Assembly (NCBI GenBank): GCA_900556185.1
Contig: USNN01000043.1
Coordinates: 1 to 7,870 of the forward strand
Reading direction: 5' to 3'
Origin: an uncultured Eubacteriales bacterium
GTDB taxonomy: Bacteria > Bacillota > Clostridia > Christensenellales > UBA1242
DNA length: 7,870 bases
A program made the translations under genes and the position numbers. This document shows, in pieces, positions 3,962-7,870 of this stretch (the first letter of the stretch is position 1; every line of letters starts with the position of its first letter). The notes under the pieces were generated by a model. That model searched no databases. It was given only the letters and a program-made list of their open reading frames with translations, and was not told where the DNA came from.

Positions 3962-6583
3962 ATGCTTGAATTAAGAGATATAAAAAAGGTTTATGAATTA
4001 GGCAAAGCCAAAGATAAAGACTACCAACAAGTGGTGGCACTAAATGGCGTTAGCATTAAGTTTAGAGAAAGTGAATTTGTATCTATTTTAGGTCAAAGTG
4101 GGTGCGGTAAAACAACGCTACTTAACATTATTGGTGGCTTAGATAAATACACATCGGGCGACCTAATTATAAACGGCAAAAGCACAAAAAATTTTAGTGA
4201 TAAAGAGTTGGATACATATAGAAATCACTCAGTTGGTTTTGTGTTTCAAAGTTATAACCTTATTCCGCATTTAACAGTTTTAGAGAATGTGGAACTTGCG
4301 TTAACATTGTCTGGCATAAGTGCTGGCGATAGGCGGGCTAGGGCAATTGATGTATTAGATAGAGTGGGCTTAAAAAGCAAGATAAAAAATAAGCCAAGCC
4401 AACTATCGGGCGGGCAGATGCAAAGGGTTGCAATTGCAAGAGCGCTTGTTAATAACCCAGATGTTATATTAGCCGATGAGCCAACGGGTGCGCTAGATAG
4501 CAAAACTAGTGTGCAGATTATGGAACTATTAAAAGAAATAAGCAAAGATAAACTTATTATAATGGTTACACATAACCCAGACCTAGCCGAAAAATATTCA
4601 ACAAGAATAATTAGGTTAAATGATGGGGAACTTGTTGGCGATACCAACCCACCAACCGAAGATGAAACAACGGTTACAAGAACCAATAAAACCACACATA
4701 AGAGTATGAGTTTTTGGTCGGCACTAAAGTTGTCTTTTAAAAACTTACTCACAAAAAAGACGAGAACTATTTTAGTTTCGTTTGCAGGCAGTATTGGTAT
4801 AATTGGAATAGCGTTAATTCTTGCACTGTCTAGCGGGTTTCAGTCGTATATAAACAAAACGCAAGAAGATGCACTATCTAGTTACCCTATAACTATAGAA
4901 AAGTCTACCACCGACACAATGGCACTTATGATGAGTTTTTTTACGAATAAGTCGGACGCAAGCCACGAAAGTGATGCAATTTATGCTGGCGATACAATGA
5001 GTGGCATTTTCGAGCAAGCATCTAGCCAATTTGCAAACACTAACGATATTGAATCATTTGTGAAGTATTTAGAAGAACACAAGAGTGAACTAGAAAATTA
5101 TGTAAGCGATATTCAATATACATACGATATGACAATGAATGTTGTAGACAACAATGGTTGGACGGTGGCGCCAAAATCTAGTGCATTATATGATATGATT
5201 TTGTTATATTCTTGCTCGTATTTATCTAATAAGTTTAATGTTAATTTAACCGAAACATCGGCTAAAGTTTACACATTAAAACGAACCAGTTTAACAACTC
5301 AAGAGGGTATGGGCTTTTTAAAGGTATATTTGCCATCTGATAAGTTTAATGCACTAGTTGCATCGGGCGAAACAACCTTAACCGAACAAGAAATTGTGAG
5401 CATTATTAGTACTGCTATGAAGTTACCAATAAGTAACTATAAGCAATATTCATTTAACTGTTTTAACGAAATGATAGACAATAACACTTTGTTAACAAGC
5501 CAATATGAGTTGCTTGGTTCTCGTTCTAAATGGGCGACCGAAGCCAATGAAGCTATGCTTGTGCTTGGAGAAAATAACGAAATAGATGACTATATATTGT
5601 ATGCCTTGGGGCTTATAACCAAAGACCAAATGCAAGAACATATGGTGAACCTATTTAGTGATGCAAAATCGCCGTTAACATTTGCATATAACGATGTTAT
5701 TGGTAAAAAGTATAAGGTTCTTTTAGATAAAGACTATTTTGTATTTAATGCGTCTGAAAACAAGTGGGAAGATGTTAGAAACATAACTGACGATGCCGAA
5801 AGAAACCAAAAATTAGCAGAAATTTATGCAAGCGACACCACTGGTAGAGAAGTAACTATTGTTGGTGTGGTTAGACTGAATGAAGACTCTAAATCGGGGC
5901 AACTTAAAACAGGGGTTGTATACACTAAAAAACTAACCCACGCACTTATAAGTGATAACAATAATAGTGCGGTAGTAAAATCGGGGCAAACGGGCGTTCC
6001 TACCGAAATTAGTTTAACTCCAGCATCAATTAGTTTTTATGCCACAAGTTTTGAAGCGAAAAACAAGATTACCGATTTTATTGAAAAATATAATAGCGGA
6101 GTAGAGGAAGAAGCCCGAAAGATTACTTATTCAGATTATGTTGGGCTTATGGTAAACTCGGTTTCTACAATAATTAATGCAATTAGTTATATTTTAATTG
6201 GGTTTGTGTCTGTTTCACTTGTTGTGTCTAGCATAATGATTGGAATAATTACATATATTTCTGTGTTAGAGCGTATTAAAGAAATTGGTATTTTGCGTGC
6301 GGTTGGTGCAAGTAAAAAAGACATTAAGCGTGTGTTTACCGCCGAAACCTTTATTATTGGGCTTGTGGCAGGTGTTATGGGTATTGCCATTACATTACTG
6401 CTAACTATTCCTGTAAATATTATAATAAAGCACTTCACAGGCATTGCAGGGGTTGCAAGTTTGCCAGTCTTGGGTGCGGTTATATTAATTGCAATTAGTA
6501 TGCTTTTAACAATTATAGCGGGGCTTATTCCTGCTCACATTGCAAGCAAAAAGGACCCAGTTGTTGCACTAAGGTCAGAATAA
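3962..6583 (+). CDS. Fused ABC transporter: LolD/MacB-type ATPase plus FtsX-type permease
   Basis: An 873-residue inner-membrane ABC protein. The ATPase domain (about 1-225) has Walker A GQSGCGKT (44-51), Q-loop Q96, signature LSGGQ (148-152), Walker B VILADEP (168-174) and the switch histidine H204, all intact. A linker (about 226-252) leads to the permease: TM1 about 268-292, an extracytoplasmic domain of about 440 residues (about 293-735), then three TM segments near 740-765, 794-818 and 834-858. The coupling segment VLERIKEIGILRAVGA (768-783) and the ending DPVVALRSE are typical of FtsX/MacB permeases. The protein likely works as a homodimer, using ATP to move or extract lipids, lipoproteins, peptides or drugs by mechanotransmission; the substrate cannot be read from sequence. 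The ATG at 3962 is chosen because AGGAG (3951-3955) lies 6 bases before it; an in-frame TTG at 3911 is the promoter -35. It is transcribed alone. Confidence 0.9.
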   Translation: MLELRDIKKVYELGKAKDKDYQQVVALNGVSIKFRESEFVSILGQSGCGKTTLLNIIGGLDKYTSGDLIINGKSTKNFSDKELDTYRNHSVGFVFQSYNLIPHLTVLENVELALTLSGISAGDRRARAIDVLDRVGLKSKIKNKPSQLSGGQMQRVAIARALVNNPDVILADEPTGALDSKTSVQIMELLKEISKDKLIIMVTHNPDLAEKYSTRIIRLNDGELVGDTNPPTEDETTVTRTNKTTHKSMSFWSALKLSFKNLLTKKTRTILVSFAGSIGIIGIALILALSSGFQSYINKTQEDALSSYPITIEKSTTDTMALMMSFFTNKSDASHESDAIYAGDTMSGIFEQASSQFANTNDIESFVKYLEEHKSELENYVSDIQYTYDMTMNVVDNNGWTVAPKSSALYDMILLYSCSYLSNKFNVNLTETSAKVYTLKRTSLTTQEGMGFLKVYLPSDKFNALVASGETTLTEQEIVSIISTAMKLPISNYKQYSFNCFNEMIDNNTLLTSQYELLGSRSKWATEANEAMLVLGENNEIDDYILYALGLITKDQMQEHMVNLFSDAKSPLTFAYNDVIGKKYKVLLDKDYFVFNASENKWEDVRNITDDAERNQKLAEIYASDTTGREVTIVGVVRLNEDSKSGQLKTGVVYTKKLTHALISDNNNSAVVKSGQTGVPTEISLTPASISFYATSFEAKNKITDFIEKYNSGVEEEARKITYSDYVGLMVNSVSTIINAISYILIGFVSVSLVVSSIMIGIITYISVLERIKEIGILRAVGASKKDIKRVFTAETFIIGLVAGVMGIAITLLLTIPVNIIIKHFTGIAGVASLPVLGAVILIAISMLLTIIAGLIPAHIASKKDPVVALRSE

Positions 6584-6586
6584 ATA

Positions 6587-6631
6587 AATATACCACATTG
6601 ACTAAAGATAGTGAGTGTGGTATATTTTTTG
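6587..6631 (+). terminator. Terminator of the ABC transporter gene
   Basis: AATATACCACA (6587-6597) pairs with TGTGGTATATT (6616-6626), a perfect 11-base stem around an 18-base loop, followed by a T-run to 6630. It starts 4 bases after the stop codon. The loop and 3' arm also hold a candidate promoter for the next gene. Confidence 0.8.
6598..6626 (+). promoter_or_regulatory. Promoter embedded in the terminator hairpin, for the 144-residue protein gene
   Basis: TTGACT (6598-6603) in the hairpin loop, a 17-base spacer and TATATT (6621-6626) in the 3' arm form a good sigma-A match, five of six bases in each box. Transcription would start near 6633, about 14 bases before the ATG at 6647, leaving only the SD in the leader. 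Confidence 0.55.
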
Positions 6632-6646
6632 TATAGGAGAGGGGTT

Positions 6647-7081
6647 ATGTATATAGAAAAATTAACTAAAGGTGATATTATCAATTTTTATAATGAGAAT
6701 GTTTATAAAACCTTACTAAGTAAAAATCGTAAAGTAGGAATAGATTATATTGTTTTAAAATATAGTCCAAATCTTATTAAAGATTATGTTTCTGAAAACG
6801 GACAAGTAACTTTTAATGTTTCAGATATGTCGGTTTCGCTTTCTGATTACGATTTTAAAACCAATAGAACATTTAAACTAAACAAATTTTTATGCAATAA
6901 AGATTGGATAAAATTTATGTATTCTAAGTTTGGTGATGAGTATTTAAAATCTTTTGTAGCGTTCCGAGAAGACGCGAAAAAAGTCGTAATAGACAAAGAA
7001 ATTGAAAGACTTGAAAAAGAATATGATACAGCCACCAATGTTTGCGTTAGTAGTTTAGAAGAAAGTGAAGGCGAAAGATAG
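6647..7081 (+). CDS. Unrecognised 144-residue soluble protein
   Basis: I do not recognise this protein. It has no signal peptide or membrane segment. The N-terminal part (MYIEKLTKGDIINFYNENV) looks helical. The middle (about 49-75) has alternating hydrophobic residues suggestive of beta strands. The later part is helical and charged (about 100-128, including KKVVIDKEIERLEKEYD), ending in a serine- and glutamate-rich tail. The start at 6647 is chosen because AGGAGAGGGG lies just before it; an in-frame GTG at 6611 falls inside the terminator hairpin and its promoter. Codon use differs from neighbours: Asn is about nine AAT to two AAC, whereas the floA-partner gene strongly prefers AAC. This could mean recent acquisition or simply a different expression level. 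It is likely a single-gene transcript. Confidence 0.72.
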   Translation: MYIEKLTKGDIINFYNENVYKTLLSKNRKVGIDYIVLKYSPNLIKDYVSENGQVTFNVSDMSVSLSDYDFKTNRTFKLNKFLCNKDWIKFMYSKFGDEYLKSFVAFREDAKKVVIDKEIERLEKEYDTATNVCVSSLEESEGER

Positions 7082-7091
7082 GGCAGAAGTA

Positions 7092-7120
7092 AGCCAGCGA
7101 TTACTTTAGTTGGCTGTTTT
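7092..7120 (+). terminator. Possible weak terminator after the 144-residue protein gene
   Basis: AGCCAGC (7092-7098) can pair with GTTGGCT (7109-7115), seven pairs with one G-U, around a 10-base loop, followed by GTTTTG. The U-tract is short, so this may only pause transcription ahead of the stronger terminator at 7161-7206. Confidence 0.35.
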
Positions 7121-7160
7121 GTGTTCGCTAGGTGAGTTGAAGTAGGTAAAAAAAATTAAT

Positions 7161-7206
7161 AAAAAGAACTTTAAACTAGGGAATACCTAATTTAAAGTTC
7201 TTTTTT
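7161..7206. terminator. Strong bidirectional terminator between convergent genes
   Basis: AAAAAGAACTTTAAA (7161-7175) pairs perfectly with TTTAAAGTTCTTTTT (7191-7205). An inner stem TAGG (7177-7180) with CCTA (7186-7189) closes a GAATA loop, with a C-A mismatch between the two stems. T-runs occur at the exit on both strands, so it can stop transcription from the plus-strand gene ending at 7081 and the minus-strand gene ending at 7212. Confidence 0.88.
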
Positions 7207-7211
7207 GTCGT

Positions 7212-7706
7212 TTATAGTCCTGCTTCGTCCAATAGTTTAATGGCGTTTTCTAGATTTGGTTCGGTGAAGTCGGATATTTTAATTTGCCCGTCTTTAGTTA
7301 GTGTTACATCGGCTTTTTTGCGTGTTAAAATGGCTTTTTGTGTGTTTTTAAGGTGTTTAATTTCATCTGTTGTTAACCCTTTTGTGTAAGCAAACTTAGG
7401 GTTGTTATAGTATACAAATTTTAACATCTTTTGAGTTAAGTCTAACTCGTCTGCCGTTAAATTTTCGTTTTTATCTAGTTTAAAGCAATAAAAATATCTA
7501 TCAGTTTTGCAAGTTATGGCTATGTAGTTTTTTTCTAGGTCAACTGTAAGCAACATATATTTGTTGGGGTTGGTGGGGTCTTGGTCGTTAATAAAAGTTG
7601 AAAATCTAACGCAAGACTCGGTTAACCCGCTGTGTTCTTTTACTAAATTTAATGATTCTAGCGTGTGTTTTTCGTGGCTGGATGGGGTAAGAGTAATGTC
7701 TGACAT
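7212..7706 (-). CDS. Unrecognised 164-residue soluble protein
   Basis: I do not recognise this protein. It lacks a signal peptide and membrane segments. Residues about 48-76 (NKYMLLTVDLEKNYIAITC and following) look like a small beta-sheet region. The part from about 86 to 130 is mainly helical and lysine-rich. A second short strand pair appears near 133-145 (ADVTLTKDGQIKI), and the chain ends in a helix (LENAIKLLDEAGL). Two cysteines in the middle (66, 74) are not arranged as an obvious metal site. The only in-frame ATG near the SD is at 7706. The strong AAGGAG (plus-strand CTCCTT, 7718-7723) is 11 bases upstream, farther than usual, so translation may be modest. The gene has its own promoter and ends 5 bases from the shared bidirectional terminator. 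A function cannot be assigned. Confidence 0.75.
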   Translation of the reverse strand: MSDITLTPSSHEKHTLESLNLVKEHSGLTESCVRFSTFINDQDPTNPNKYMLLTVDLEKNYIAITCKTDRYFYCFKLDKNENLTADELDLTQKMLKFVYYNNPKFAYTKGLTTDEIKHLKNTQKAILTRKKADVTLTKDGQIKISDFTEPNLENAIKLLDEAGL

Positions 7707-7748
7707 AGCACCATCTTCTCCTTTAAAATAAAGTTATTTATGAGTTTC

Positions 7749-7777
7749 ATTATAATATATATATAATATAAGTGCAA
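7749..7777 (-). promoter_or_regulatory. Promoter of the 164-residue protein gene
   Basis: On the minus strand, TTGCAC (7777-7772), a 17-base spacer and a perfect TATAAT (7754-7749) form a strong sigma-A match. The spacer is a run of alternating T and A with further TATA-like sequences, so start-site choice could be loose. The leader would be about 35 bases long. From 7778 to the window end I see no supportable gene. Confidence 0.65.
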
Positions 7778-7870
7778 CCGTTTTGTTTGAAGTTTGTGAT
7801 TGGTGGTGGTAAAAGTAGTGGAAAGAAATTGATGGTTTGTTTAATTTTTAAAGTTGTAATTTTACCATTA

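Noticed and set aside
4252..4752. Minus-strand open frame of 166 codons inside the ABC transporter gene
   Set aside because: It lies opposite intact Walker B and signature motifs, with no promoter or SD of its own.
7796..7870. Plus-strand open stretch to the window edge beginning GTG, encoding VIGGGKSSGKK
   Set aside because: It looks faintly like a P-loop, but there is no SD, only 25 codons, and the opposite strand is equally open. It cannot be supported without sequence past the edge.

Overview
The window is 7.9 kb of AT-rich DNA. It has short intergenic gaps, purine-rich Shine-Dalgarno (SD) sites (GGAG or AGGAG), sigma-A type promoters (TTGACA-like, about 17 nt, TATAAT-like) and hairpin-plus-U-tract terminators. 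ATA, AGA and TTA codons are frequent. FloA (the bacterial flotillin-like protein), an Ogg-type glycosylase and a fused ATPase-permease ABC protein together suggest a low-GC Firmicute, probably an uncultured clostridial lineage. That assignment is inference. There are no tRNA or rRNA genes, insertion sequences, CRISPR arrays or phage structural genes.

Left part (1-1804). The N-terminus of a secreted or membrane-anchored protein runs off the left edge on the minus strand. Next on the minus strand is a 206-residue zincin-like protein with an HEGRH motif. Back-to-back promoters then divide it from a plus-strand 8-oxoguanine DNA glycosylase gene that keeps all key catalytic residues.

Centre (1805-3870). 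A compact unit (promoter, about 90 nt RNA with two hairpins, intrinsic terminator) sits between the glycosylase gene and floA. A strong floA promoter begins four bases after its U-tract. The loop of the first RNA hairpin carries TCCCCCGA, an exact 8-nt complement of the unusual G-rich floA SD (TCGGGGGA). floA is split: codons for the SPFH core and most of the coiled coil end at a TAG, and the conserved C-terminal tail continues in the -1 frame. A gene for a 250-residue single-pass membrane protein with a highly charged tail follows 10 bases later and looks co-transcribed, so it may be a flotillin partner. A terminator closes the operon.

Right part (3870-7870). Two palindromes precede the promoter of an 873-residue ABC transporter with an N-terminal ATPase fused to an FtsX-type permease that has a large extracytoplasmic domain. 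The terminator of that gene appears to contain the promoter of the next gene, which encodes an unrecognised 144-residue protein. A near-perfect bidirectional terminator lies between this gene and a convergent minus-strand gene for an unrecognised 164-residue soluble protein, which has its own good promoter. I see no supportable gene in the last 90 bases.

The best candidate for something undescribed is the small-RNA/floA/membrane-protein module at about 1828-3828. The parts are visible in the sequence. The regulatory pairing and the partnership are inference.
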